A stretch of 46,486 nucleotides of DNA from Bacteriovoracaceae bacterium UBA6153. Lineage in GTDB: Bacteria > Bdellovibrionota > Bacteriovoracia > Bacteriovoracales > Bacteriovoracaceae. This document shows, piece by piece, positions 8,499-16,148 of the stretch (its first letter is position 1; the number at the start of each line of letters is the position of its first letter). The notes beneath the pieces were generated by a model that was given only the letters and a program-made list of their open reading frames with translations, made no database searches and was not told the DNA's origin. The position numbers and the translations under genes were made by a program. The stretch is from contig DIUR01000011.1 in the NCBI GenBank assembly GCA_002428265.1, positions 1 to 46,486 of the forward strand. Reading direction: 5' to 3'.

Positions 8499-8894
8499 AT
8501 GAAATTTAAACTTGAAAAAGTTTACTATATGCCTAAACAGCTTGAGCCTGGAGTTCTGTATTATACAGAAGAATTCAGAACATGTGCTCATCTCTGTGCT
8601 TGCGGATGTGGAGCAAAAGTCCGAACACCGATTAGTCCAGTAGAATGGACCATAATTGAAAGTGATAAGGGGCCATCATTATATCCATCCGTAGGTAATT
8701 GGCAGCTAAAATGCCGATCTCACTATTGGATTAATGCAGGTAAGGTGAAATGGGCATCCCAATGGACAGAGGAAGAAATTCTTTCAGGAAGATTAGCTGA
8801 GCAATCGAGAAGAATGGAGTATTACGAAATTCGCGGACAAGAAAATAGAAGTTTTATTCTTAGATTTTGGAATTGGCTTAAAACCTTGTTTTAA
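8499..8894 (+). CDS. DUF6527 family protein of the ubiquitin-like operon
   Basis: This 131-residue protein has a Cys/His-rich core (CAHLCACGCGAKVRTPI at about 28-45, then KCRSHYWI near 75) that looks zinc-binding, followed by a SQWTEEEIL segment and a basic, aromatic C-terminus. It matches DUF6527, which is encoded with E1 and ubiquitin-like genes in bacterial conjugation-like operons and has been proposed to act as their peptidase; I recall this from the literature and cannot verify it here. It follows the E1 stop by 4 bases and ends the operon, converging on the nuclease gene. Confidence 0.7.
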   Translation: MKFKLEKVYYMPKQLEPGVLYYTEEFRTCAHLCACGCGAKVRTPISPVEWTIIESDKGPSLYPSVGNWQLKCRSHYWINAGKVKWASQWTEEEILSGRLAEQSRRMEYYEIRGQENRSFILRFWNWLKTLF

Positions 8895-8906
8895 AACTTG
8901 ATACAT

Positions 8907-9953
8907 TTAAGGATTTTGTTTTAAGTTTAAAATTTTTTCTTTAACAAAATCCTCCGTTAGCGGATCAGTATATTTTATTTCAATTAATGAAATAAAATTC
9001 TTCTGACACAATAACTTCTTTTTCTTGTCGCGTTGTTTGAGTTTTTGAAAAGCTTCCTCACCTCCCCAAAGTTTAATTGGATGATAGTGTTGTTGGCCTT
9101 GATATTCTAAAGCAAGGCAATAGCGAGGAATAAAGATATCAACCTCTAAGCCTTCTAGCCATGCTGGGCGATGGTGAAATACAATCTCTTCACCTGGTAG
9201 GACACGCTTTACAATATTCAGAAGAATTGTCTCACTTATCCAGCCTTCTCCAACTTTCTTGATTCCAAATTCTTCTCTTACAGAATTTTCTACTTCTTTT
9301 GTAAAGCTTCGTATTGTTTGAGCGAGTGTTTTTGCATTAGGAATACTAATCTTCATTTCTTCAGAAAAACTTTCTAAAGAGGTACTAATTAATGGGTTTG
9401 GAAATGCTTCGCTCGAAGAGGTTTCAATATATAACTTTCTAATTTCGAAAATCATTTTCTTAAATTTTTCGGGACAAGCATCTGGTAAAAACTCATAAGA
9501 CATTGGCATGATTCCTAAACGAAAATACGCTTGCTTCAGATACCATCCAAACTTTTGCATAAATTGACCACCATACATTGGATGACAATAAGTCATTTCA
9601 GGTATCGCTAAATTGCATCGATGGCATATTTTATTCTTGAAATTTAGAAGAGACATTGGATTAATGGAGTTACTAATCGAAAGTTGAGATATCGCGTTTG
9701 GAAAATAAAAACTGTCCAAGGGAGCCATTCTTAATTTGTTTGCATTCGAAGGTGTTCCTATATTTTTTTTAAGTTCAATATAGTTTAAAATTGATGGAAT
9801 CGCGCATTCGCAAAGACAAGGTTCAGATTCTTCAGTTAGGGAAAATGCAAAGAAAGAGCCGTAATGATTGGGATAATGAACATAAGGATACGGAAGATCT
9901 TCTTTTATCATTCCACCAAGAGAAACTTTTGTTAGTAATTTTTTCTTTGTCAT
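8907..9953 (-). CDS. Predicted PD-(D/E)XK nuclease with N-terminal Cys motifs
   Basis: The C-terminal third (about residues 225-345) has the pattern of PD-(D/E)XK endonucleases: an early Glu in GWISETILLNIV, the Asp in GLEVDIFIPRY, the E-x-Q site in LALEYQGQQHYHPIKLWGG, then LKQRDKKKKLLCQKNFISLIEI. Similar domains occur in predicted homing or restriction-like nucleases. The N-terminal half has scattered cysteines (CLCECA, CHRC, TYCHP) that may bind zinc. The ATG at 9953 has only a weak ribosome-binding site (GAGTAATG), so the start is less sure. It lies between the ubiquitin-like operon and the HigBA pair. Target unknown; defence or element maintenance is likely. Confidence 0.6.
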   Translation of the reverse strand: MTKKKLLTKVSLGGMIKEDLPYPYVHYPNHYGSFFAFSLTEESEPCLCECAIPSILNYIELKKNIGTPSNANKLRMAPLDSFYFPNAISQLSISNSINPMSLLNFKNKICHRCNLAIPEMTYCHPMYGGQFMQKFGWYLKQAYFRLGIMPMSYEFLPDACPEKFKKMIFEIRKLYIETSSSEAFPNPLISTSLESFSEEMKISIPNAKTLAQTIRSFTKEVENSVREEFGIKKVGEGWISETILLNIVKRVLPGEEIVFHHRPAWLEGLEVDIFIPRYCLALEYQGQQHYHPIKLWGGEEAFQKLKQRDKKKKLLCQKNFISLIEIKYTDPLTEDFVKEKILNLKQNP

Positions 9954-9975
9954 GAGTTTACATTACTCAGAAATT

Positions 9976-10434
9976 TTAAATGAATACTTCTGGTGAAACT
10001 TTAAATCTTTTTGCCAGTGCTTTTATCTGGCGAAGATTTAATTCTCTTTCACCTTTTAAAATTTTAGAAACGATTGGCTGACCACCAACTTCTTTAGCAA
10101 GATCAGATTGATTTAAACCTTGAAGATTCATTAAATAGGAAAGCATATCTTTTCCACTAACTGATCCTGATTTAAATTTTGAATCTTCATAGTCAGAAAT
10201 TAAGTCAGAAAGAGTTTTTAGATAAATTCTGATTCCTTCATCTGGATTCTTCTCAGAGACAAGGAAGTTCATAATTTTCTCAACAACCGAAAGAGCAATT
10301 TTGTGATCTTTTTCAGACTCGATTGTTCCTAGTGGAAAAAGTTCCACTAGCTCAAGGTATGTATCGCTAATTTTCGAGCGAGTAGATTTAGTCTCTTCTT
10401 TGATAGATTTAATTAAATTTTTTGCTGTACTCAT
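9976..10434 (-). CDS. higA: HigA-type antitoxin (XRE)
   Basis: This is a 152-residue protein. Residues 1-90 are a helical domain with ELVELFPLGTIESEKDHKIA, typical of long HigA antitoxins, and the C-terminus is a Cro/C1 helix-turn-helix (LSYLMNLQGLNQSDLAKEVG, PIVSKILKGERELNLRQIKAL). The start at 10434 is fixed by TGGAAGGAATAATATG. It begins one base after the stop of the toxin gene, and a perfect inverted repeat lies in front of the pair, which it should bind to repress its own operon. Confidence 0.85.
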   Translation of the reverse strand: MSTAKNLIKSIKEETKSTRSKISDTYLELVELFPLGTIESEKDHKIALSVVEKIMNFLVSEKNPDEGIRIYLKTLSDLISDYEDSKFKSGSVSGKDMLSYLMNLQGLNQSDLAKEVGGQPIVSKILKGERELNLRQIKALAKRFKVSPEVFI

Positions 10435-10435
10435 A

Positions 10436-10726
10436 TTATTCCTTCCATTTGTCTTTATCGTACTCATTATGTGTTAACACAAGGGTGACAAGAACGACTT
10501 TTACTCCAAATTCTATTTTAGTGATGGCCCTAACTTTATTTCCACCAACATCAAAGACTGTTTGGTTTCCGACAAAATCAACATTAACTCCAAATAAGTT
10601 TTTAATGTCTTGAGGAGTATTAAACTCAGCTCCTTCAACTAGCTTTACCCACTTCTCGAGTGCTTTACGACTCGTCGAATGGGACTTTTTAAAATCATCA
10701 ATTTTGTCTTTACCAATTAGCTTCAC
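10436..10726 (-). CDS. higB: HigB-type toxin (mRNA interferase)
   Basis: This 96-residue protein fits the HigB fold: DDFKKSHSTSRKALEKWVKLV at the N-terminus, then NTPQDIKNLFGVNVDFVG, VFDVGGNKVRAITKIEF and a C-terminal VLTHNEYDKDKWKE, the usual end of HigB toxins of the ribosome-dependent RNase class. Toxin-first order, one base from the antitoxin gene, is typical of HigBA. It probably stabilises the element in its host. Confidence 0.88.
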   Translation of the reverse strand: MKLIGKDKIDDFKKSHSTSRKALEKWVKLVEGAEFNTPQDIKNLFGVNVDFVGNQTVFDVGGNKVRAITKIEFGVKVVLVTLVLTHNEYDKDKWKE

Positions 10727-10739
10727 ATTTAAATTATAT

Positions 10740-10789
10740 CAAATTGACATAATATAATCAATTAATTATGTCAATTTGACATAATGTCA
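10740..10789. promoter_or_regulatory. HigA operator
   Basis: CAAATTGACATAAT (10740-10753) and ATTATGTCAATTTG (10765-10778) are perfect 14-bp inverted repeats separated by 11 bp, and a further palindrome TGACATAATGTCA follows at 10777-10789. They lie 14 bp upstream of the higB start, where the promoter must be. Three TGACATAAT half-site groups suggest cooperative binding of the HigA dimer. Confidence 0.75.
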
Positions 10790-10958
10790 TGTCGACTAAT
10801 AAAAACAGTATGTTAAAGATAAATATGACCCTGTTTTGATTTAACAACTATTTATAAGACGAATCTTTTTTAAGATCGTTTATCGTTCCGGGACTTCGGA
10901 ACACCGTAACGGAACCCTGAGAAAGACCCTAATCTTTAAACTAATATCGACTTCCCGA

Positions 10959-11056
10959 ATATCGAGTGCAGGAGGTTGGGTGAGATGCAAGAGTGGTATC
11001 AGAAGCGCAATTTTAAAGGGTTGCGTTTCTGATAGTTGTTAAAACCGACTCGATAT
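10959..11056 (+). ncRNA. Structured RNA or attenuator candidate
   Basis: An outer 9-bp stem ATATCGAGT (10959-10967) with ACTCGATAT (11048-11056) encloses a 14-bp hairpin, TATCAGAAGCGCAA (10997-11010) with TTGCGTTTCTGATA (11021-11034), with one G-U pair. Between the two 5' arms lies AGGAGG (10970-10975), 9 bases before an ATG. The strand is assigned from that ribosome-binding site. The structure could control a short leader peptide or form a stable small RNA. Confidence 0.4.
10985..11032 (+). CDS. Possible 15-codon leader peptide
   Basis: An ATG preceded by AGGAGG at 9 bases opens MQEWYQKRNFKGLRF, ending in TGA at 11030-11032. The last two thirds of the ORF form the 14-bp hairpin described above, so ribosome movement would open it, as in attenuator leaders. 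The peptide is basic and aromatic with no run of one amino acid. No gene follows for about 345 bp, so an attenuation target is unclear; the ORF may be coincidental. Confidence 0.3.
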   Translation: MQEWYQKRNFKGLRF

Positions 11057-11378
11057 ATAGCTGAGCTGAGCTGAGTTGAATTGAAGCAAAAAAGAAGTCA
11101 ATAAAGCGAAAGTGGAGCTGAAATTAAAAATTAGAACAGCAATCTTTAAAGAAAGAGATGGAGAGATGTAACTATTTAAAACTAAAGAGACTCAAAACTT
11201 AGAGTAGCTGTCTAGCAGCTATTTTTAAAAAACTAACCAGGGAGAGGCAAATTTGGACTCCTTTCCCTATTTAATAGACAGATTAATGAGATTTATCCTT
11301 ATTGCCGGTTAGAACGGGAAGCTAAACCTATTTTGAAATAAAGAAATCGAAACTTGATAAAACTCTAAAGAGGACTGA

Positions 11379-11660
11379 ATGAAAAAAGAAGTGACTAAAA
11401 AACCTAAGCAGAGAAAGGAAGAAATGGAAAAAAGCAAAAAACCAAGAAGAATTAAGGCCCTTAAGAAAAGAAGTAATCCTGGCCCTAGAAAGCTAGGTAG
11501 TCCGCCTATTGATTGGAATCCAATAATCATTGAAACTATCAAGGGAGGCTTTGTGACGATTCAAAGCTGTTGGAAGTCATTTGCAACACTCGTTGGAGTC
11601 TTGGGAGTGAGTGGAACAATTCTACTTTGGGATCAAATAGTTCGTATTATATCGATGTAG
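11379..11660 (+). CDS. Small basic protein with one C-terminal membrane segment
   Basis: Of 93 residues, the first about 40 are extremely basic (KKEVTKKPKQRKEEMEKSKK and onward, ending SNPGPRKLG), and the rest holds one hydrophobic helix (FATLVGVLGVSGTILLWDQI, about residues 67-86). GAGGA lies 6 bases before the ATG. It may sit in the inner membrane with a nucleic-acid-binding or acidic-partner-binding tail in the cytoplasm. It converges on the cassette A kinase gene. No family recognised. Confidence 0.5.
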   Translation: MKKEVTKKPKQRKEEMEKSKKPRRIKALKKRSNPGPRKLGSPPIDWNPIIIETIKGGFVTIQSCWKSFATLVGVLGVSGTILLWDQIVRIISM

Positions 11661-11720
11661 GATTTTAAGTTTATTTAAAGCGTTTTAGACCGATTGATCA
11701 TGTCCGAGTTGGCATTTCGG

Positions 11721-11748
11721 TTGAGACTCAAGATTTTTTGAATCTCAA
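11721..11748. terminator. Hairpin between convergent genes
   Basis: TTGAGACTCAA (11721-11731) faces TTGAATCTCAA (11738-11748), matching at 10 of 11 positions, with a T-rich loop. It lies between the small basic protein gene and the convergent end of cassette A and could act in either direction. Confidence 0.45.
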
Positions 11749-11763
11749 GGATTATCCTAAGCT

Positions 11764-13350
11764 TCAAAAAGGAGGAGTTTTGGCAATCACATTTTTAATA
11801 AATGGGAGATGAGCGAATCTATCTTTTGAATATCCAGAGCACATAATTAAATTTGAATACCCCATTTGGTAAAGCTTCTGAGCAATATCTTCACCTTTTT
11901 CATTATCGAGTTCAGAGTCAATGTAAAAAGTAGAATCAATTGGTAGTTGGGAGACATTAGAAAAAACTTCAGAGGAAGTTCTAAATATTCTTAAGTTGAC
12001 TCCAGCTTTTTTCGCCTTTGTTTCCCAAGTAATACAAACAAGTTCGTCATTATCTATTAAAATATTCAACGAATGACAATTGACACCCGTAATGATTGGT
12101 AAGGTGATTTTGATTGTTGTACCGACATTGAGCTGGGAATGAATATCGATATTTCCTCCCCAGGAATTAATTGTTTGAACAGCATAAAATACTCCGAGTC
12201 CATTACCATTGCTTTTATCGAAAGTTACTTTCTCTTTTCCTAGCTTTGCTAACAATTCAGGTGGAATGCCTTTGCCTTGATCCGTTATTGAAATTATATA
12301 ATTTTGATTACTAATTTTCGATTCAATTATGATGAATGAATTCTTATCAGAAGCTTCTAGCGCATTAGTGATGAGGTTGGATAAAATACTTTCAAATTTA
12401 ATTTCATTAATATTGGCGAAGCATTGCTCGCCTGTAATTTTCTTTTCAATTTTTCTATTTATGAATTCAACCATTTTAGAATCAATAACATTGTTAATTA
12501 AGGTTGAGAGATTTATTTCTGATAATTCGCCTGAGTTTTTATTTCTACCTTTCTCTAAAAGAGTGTCAGCAATTCCTTTTAACCGCTTGATCGCATTTTT
12601 TGCTAATCTACTGTCCGTTTCATCAGGCAATTTGTTTAAGTCAATATTATCAAGAGCAGCTAGGGGAGATCTAATGTCATGGGCAACTTGATTGGCCATT
12701 TCTATCTTTTCGCTTTCAATTTTTTGATCAAATAATTTTTTTTCAGAGTTTTTATTTAAGACAACTAGTTTGTCTAGCTCTTTTAAAACAGGGGCCCAAA
12801 AGGATTCTTCGAAATGATATGGCTTGTTTGGGTTTAAAACTCGTTCAATGCCTATGTAAAGATCACTGTTAATCTTTGTAACTTTTTTGAATAAAAAAAT
12901 GATTAAAAATATAATAAATGCCATCAAAAATAAAAATATTAACGAAACGCCTTTTAAGTTAACAAGGGTATTTTCTTTAAGAGATTGAGAGAAATCTATG
13001 CAAACCTTACCCCACGAGATGGTTTTTAAGGTTCTGTCAAAAAAAATAGCTTCGCAGTATTTCAGTTCGCTTTTTATCAGCTGATCTTTCTTGATAATTT
13101 GATAATCATCAATAATCTTGTTTTCCTTAAGTAGACTTAACTTTCGTTGTGCTTCTAATAGATTATCTATAAGCAAATCTTCATAGACTTTATCAGCAAT
13201 AAGCTTAGTTGAGTTTTCGCGATATGTTTGTATGGTTGCCTTTAATGTACTATCTTTCTCTTTGGTAAATAAGTAAAAAAAGCTACAGAGTATGAAGGAT
13301 ACAATAGAAGTGACCAAGAAAAAATATAGGGTGATCTTGTTAGTTTTCAT
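11764..13350 (-). CDS. Hybrid sensor histidine kinase of cassette A
   Basis: This 528-residue protein has a transmembrane helix at about 8-27, a periplasmic sensor region (about 28-132, helical), a second helix at about 133-155, then a kinase core. The phospho-accepting His is in VAHDIRSPLAALDNI (about 223); the ATPase has the N box NLITNALEASDKN, the G1 box ITDQGKGIP and the G2 box NGNGLGVFYAV. A C-terminal receiver domain follows (about 425-528) with the acidic pair in IDNDELV, a phospho-Asp candidate in YIDSEL, Ser in MCSGYS and Lys in IAKTPPF. No DNA-binding output is present, so phosphotransfer to another regulator is needed, for example the receivers at 45264 or 33376. It overlaps the YcaO stop by ATGA and is the last gene of the operon. 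Confidence 0.85.
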   Translation of the reverse strand: MKTNKITLYFFLVTSIVSFILCSFFYLFTKEKDSTLKATIQTYRENSTKLIADKVYEDLLIDNLLEAQRKLSLLKENKIIDDYQIIKKDQLIKSELKYCEAIFFDRTLKTISWGKVCIDFSQSLKENTLVNLKGVSLIFLFLMAFIIFLIIFLFKKVTKINSDLYIGIERVLNPNKPYHFEESFWAPVLKELDKLVVLNKNSEKKLFDQKIESEKIEMANQVAHDIRSPLAALDNIDLNKLPDETDSRLAKNAIKRLKGIADTLLEKGRNKNSGELSEINLSTLINNVIDSKMVEFINRKIEKKITGEQCFANINEIKFESILSNLITNALEASDKNSFIIIESKISNQNYIISITDQGKGIPPELLAKLGKEKVTFDKSNGNGLGVFYAVQTINSWGGNIDIHSQLNVGTTIKITLPIITGVNCHSLNILIDNDELVCITWETKAKKAGVNLRIFRTSSEVFSNVSQLPIDSTFYIDSELDNEKGEDIAQKLYQMGYSNLIMCSGYSKDRFAHLPFIKNVIAKTPPF

Positions 13351-14303
13351 GATAATGGATGAAGTTGCGTATTATATTTAATTTTAGTTCCAAAAAATTG
13401 CTGGAATCGCTTCGAATTTATATTATCTAAATCAAATTTTCCACAATAGTAAGACTGCATTAATTCAGATTCTGAAAAAGACACAACTCTTTTAAGATTT
13501 TCACCACCAAGAATTTCTTCTGGTCTTAGAATATATGTACTGATTTTTCTTGCGGGAATTTCCATCACTTCTGAAGATCCTTTATGAAACCATTTCACGT
13601 CAATTGAATGATTAAGATAATAGTAAAAATGATCTATTGGTTGATTCGGTTTATGTGCATTGTATGTACTCTTGCGAAGATGCCCAAGCCCAATATAGTG
13701 CGAATAAAATGAGATACTTTCTATTAGGGCATTTAATACGTTGATTAGATTCGTTCCTGTTTTTGTATCAATGTAAAAAAAATCTTTGCCTTTAAATTTT
13801 CCTTCAACCTTTGCAATACAAGTCAATTTTTTTTTGTGTTTTGCTATAATCCCTAAACTTAACTTTAGGCCAAGTTCTTTATGTTTGGAGTTGATTTCTA
13901 AGTTTTCAGGAAGCATTAAGGCTTTTGCTTCATCCTCAGTTAACCAATAAGGTGCCGCCTGGCCGTGCCAAGTTAAAAGAAGCGCATCTCTTTCAATGAG
14001 TTCGTTAATGCTTGATTCATTAGCTTTTTTGGAATCAAAATGAGCAGCAAAGCCATTAGAGGTTTTAAATTGACCAAACATTCGATGCAGCTCTTGAAAG
14101 GTTTTTCTTTCTACAAATTCAGAATATGCTTTATCGATGGCCAGTTGATAGTTGTGATCTGTTCCAAATCCTTTTTCGCCATTCTTATCTTTTACGACGA
14201 AATGTTTTAAAGTTGGAGAAAGGGAATTGTGAATAACTTCAAAGCGAGTGCTTGGAAAGCGTTCAGAAATAAATTGTAGTAAATCGTTTATTTGATTTTC
14301 CAC
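13347..14303 (-). CDS. YcaO-family peptide-modifying enzyme
   Basis: YcaO proteins use ATP to activate peptide backbone amides and form azolines, thioamides or amidines in ribosomal peptides. Here the signature SNGFAAHF (about residue 82) leads into SINELIERDALLLTWHG, the conserved Glu-bearing ATP/Mg site. A later motif EIPARKISTYILRPEEILGG and a C-terminal SELMQSYYCGKFD...LHPLS fit the fold's end. At 318 residues it is shorter than the usual about 400-450, with part of the N-terminal region apparently missing. It overlaps the binding-protein gene by 16 bases and the kinase gene by 4. Its natural substrate is probably the 64-residue peptide encoded two genes upstream, which has many Ser and Thr but no Cys. 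There is no partner E1-like or dehydrogenase gene, so it is a stand-alone type. Confidence 0.75.
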   Translation of the reverse strand: MENQINDLLQFISERFPSTRFEVIHNSLSPTLKHFVVKDKNGEKGFGTDHNYQLAIDKAYSEFVERKTFQELHRMFGQFKTSNGFAAHFDSKKANESSINELIERDALLLTWHGQAAPYWLTEDEAKALMLPENLEINSKHKELGLKLSLGIIAKHKKKLTCIAKVEGKFKGKDFFYIDTKTGTNLINVLNALIESISFYSHYIGLGHLRKSTYNAHKPNQPIDHFYYYLNHSIDVKWFHKGSSEVMEIPARKISTYILRPEEILGGENLKRVVSFSESELMQSYYCGKFDLDNINSKRFQQFFGTKIKYNTQLHPLS

Positions 14304-15700
14304 GAAAATGTCTCAGCGCCAGATTTGTTAAGTTGGGATAGATCAATCCCTTTTTTTGCAAATACAAAACCATAGTCATAGTAAAGAGGATAAACAATTG
14401 CATCGCTTAATAACTTTTCACCTAGTTGCTTAATTGAAGCATATCTTTTTACAGAATTTAATTCAGTATTAATGCTTTTTAAAAGTGAAACATAGTCTTT
14501 ATTATTTTTCTCAGTCCACACCAATGGCCTTGAAGTATTAAAGGTCACAACGAGACTTGATCGTAAATCAATAGAAGAAAGATCATTGTTCACCAAACTA
14601 ATGTCGTATTGATGTTGTTTAATTAGCTTAGAGTATTCAGCGAAATCTGAATAGAAATGAAGGTCAAGTTGATCGAAAGACGATTTTAAAAGTAGCAGTA
14701 GCTCATTTTGTATGCTTTTAGGAAGGAGCACTTTTATTTTTTTAAGTTTTTGAGAAGTATCCATTCCTAGCTTTAAATTTATAGAGTCAATGTCTTCATC
14801 AGTTAAGCGTCCTGGCCCATATGGTAAAAATAGTTGTCTGGATCTTGAAAAATTATTATTCGAAAAAAAAGATGAATTTTTAAATATAGAATCTAATTTA
14901 TGCTTTATCTGAATTCTTTCATTCTTATTTAAAGTATTAGGATTCAGTGAAAGCCAGTAGGAGAAACCCAAGTTTAATTTATAAACATAGTATCCGTGCT
15001 TTATAATATTCTCGATCTCTGAGAGTCCCATCGTTGATGTTGGCCAAATTATGTCCAAATCCTCAAGTTCTTTCTCTGTAATTTTTTGATAGGGTACATA
15101 GTCAACTTCTTTGAATTTAACATTTGTTTCGAAAGGGTAATGCTCATTTAATTTCAAACTGAGTTTTTTTGAAGAACTATTATTTGTGACAAAATAAGGA
15201 CCTGAAGTTACACCATATTTAGCATCAGTTGTTTTTACTATTCGATATTCCGGTGCAGAAAGTTCTGTTAGGAAAAAAGGATTACTTTCAGATAATTCAA
15301 TTTCAATTTGAGTGTCATTTAAAAGCGATATCTTTTTTATTTTATTTCCATCACCGTGGACAATGTCAGGATTTGCTAAGACATTCTGAAGAGACTTCGT
15401 AATATCTTTTGTCGTGATTAGACTGTTGTCAGAAAAATGTTGGTTGGGTTTAATCTTTAAAACAAATTTTTTGTATTGATCTTTAATTTCCCATGACTCG
15501 GCTAAGTCAGGAGCAAGTTCTCCGTTTGAGTCAAATTTTATTAAAGAGCGTAAGAGGTCGTCGAAAATTACATATTCGCTAACAGAATGAATCTCTAAGT
15601 GATTCAGATTCTCAGAGATACGCGGGATACCTATTTTGAGTTGAGCAAATGCATTCATAGATGTGACTAAGTATAACAAAAGAATATTAATAGTTTTCAA
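14288..15700 (-). CDS. Periplasmic oligopeptide-binding protein of cassette A (SBP family 5)
   Basis: This 470-residue protein has a signal peptide (residues 1-19, ending AFAQ) and the family 5 extracellular solute-binding pattern: LNHLEIHSVSEYVIFDDLLR, LIKFDSNGELAPDLAESWEI, FVLKIKPNQHFSDNSLITTKDI and TSGPYFVTNN. It is somewhat shorter than the usual about 520 residues. Family 5 proteins bind oligopeptides in the periplasm and hand them to ABC transporters, but no permease or ATPase gene is near. Instead it sits with a histidine kinase, so it probably acts as a periplasmic receptor that presents a peptide to that kinase. It starts 8 bases after the peptide gene's stop. Confidence 0.85.
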   Translation of the reverse strand: MKTINILLLYLVTSMNAFAQLKIGIPRISENLNHLEIHSVSEYVIFDDLLRSLIKFDSNGELAPDLAESWEIKDQYKKFVLKIKPNQHFSDNSLITTKDITKSLQNVLANPDIVHGDGNKIKKISLLNDTQIEIELSESNPFFLTELSAPEYRIVKTTDAKYGVTSGPYFVTNNSSSKKLSLKLNEHYPFETNVKFKEVDYVPYQKITEKELEDLDIIWPTSTMGLSEIENIIKHGYYVYKLNLGFSYWLSLNPNTLNKNERIQIKHKLDSIFKNSSFFSNNNFSRSRQLFLPYGPGRLTDEDIDSINLKLGMDTSQKLKKIKVLLPKSIQNELLLLLKSSFDQLDLHFYSDFAEYSKLIKQHQYDISLVNNDLSSIDLRSSLVVTFNTSRPLVWTEKNNKDYVSLLKSINTELNSVKRYASIKQLGEKLLSDAIVYPLYYDYGFVFAKKGIDLSQLNKSGAETFSWKIK

Positions 15701-15708
15701 ATAAAGCT

Positions 15709-15903
15709 CTATTTTGATGCTTTTTCTGTCTTGCTGCCATCTGAAACAGAACTCTGATCGTTAGTTCTGTCCTGCACTTTGAAAACTACTCCAGAAGTTG
15801 TTTTTGATTTCTTAACTTTTTTAGATATCTCTGCCTGTGCGTTCGTCAAAGCAGAAAGTACTATCGCTGCGCCAAGAATTGATTTCAAATTTGGTTTTTT
15901 CAT
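15709..15903 (-). CDS. Secreted small peptide precursor of cassette A
   Basis: This is a 64-residue protein with a clear Sec signal peptide (KKPNLKSILGAAIVLSALTN, cleavage likely after AQA at 24). The predicted mature peptide of about 40 residues is hydrophilic, rich in Lys, Ser and Thr, with no Cys or aromatic except one Phe, and ends SSVSDGSKTEKASK. AGAGGAAG precedes the ATG. It is the first gene of the operon with a peptide-binding protein, a YcaO enzyme and a kinase, which suggests a signal-peptide precursor. It could also be a processing substrate or just a small periplasmic protein. Confidence 0.65.
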   Translation of the reverse strand: MKKPNLKSILGAAIVLSALTNAQAEISKKVKKSKTTSGVVFKVQDRTNDQSSVSDGSKTEKASK

Positions 15904-16077
15904 TTTTTCTTCCTCTTAATTATAATTAATTCGTTTTAGCATATGTGTCATAATGAGTGATTAAGAATTCTTAGTTTTGTAACGATTACAGACCTCAACT
16001 TAGCCCTGAAGTTCTATTAAGGTAAGTTTGGAAAGGATTTGCTAGAGAGTTATTTCATTTCTGAATCGCTGTTTAGT

Positions 16078-16126
16078 ATTTTAACATTGGCACTCAGATC
16101 TATTAACTGAGTGCCAATGTTAAAAT
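16078..16126. repeat. 49-bp perfect inverted repeat containing TTGGCAC
   Basis: ATTTTAACATTGGCACTCAG (16078-16097) and CTGAGTGCCAATGTTAAAAT (16107-16126) are perfect 20-bp inverted arms around a 9-base loop. It lies 175 bp upstream of the cassette A peptide gene. The TGGCAC core recurs twice within the next 22 bp, so it may be a binding site for the same protein as the GTGCCAC pair. It may equally act as a terminator insulating cassette A. Confidence 0.7.
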
Positions 16127-16130
16127 TCGT

Positions 16131-16148
16131 GTGCCACAAAAGTGCCAC
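16131..16148. repeat. Paired GTGCCAC direct repeat, second copy
   Basis: GTGCCAC at 16131-16137 and 16142-16148, spacer AAAA, with an 11-bp period. The same arrangement with spacer ATTT is at 625-642. A period of about one helical turn suggests a protein bound on one face of the DNA. Confidence 0.6.

Larger units (their letters stand above)
10790..11378. other. Gene-free stretch with a structured RNA candidate
   Basis: About 590 bp without a credible long gene. It holds a hairpin GTTCCG/CGGAAC (10885-10902), the structured candidate at 10959-11056 (listed separately), a short tandem run of GCTGA units (about 11059-11078), and, near 11309-11327, a GGTTAG...CTAAACC stem with a one-base bulge. 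GC content varies along it, unlike ordinary AT-rich spacers here. It could hold a replication origin or a non-coding RNA. I saw no clear iteron series. Confidence 0.4.

Noticed and set aside
14288..15700. Part of an ABC peptide importer
   Set aside because: No permease or ATPase gene lies near either binding protein; the neighbours are kinases and modifying enzymes.
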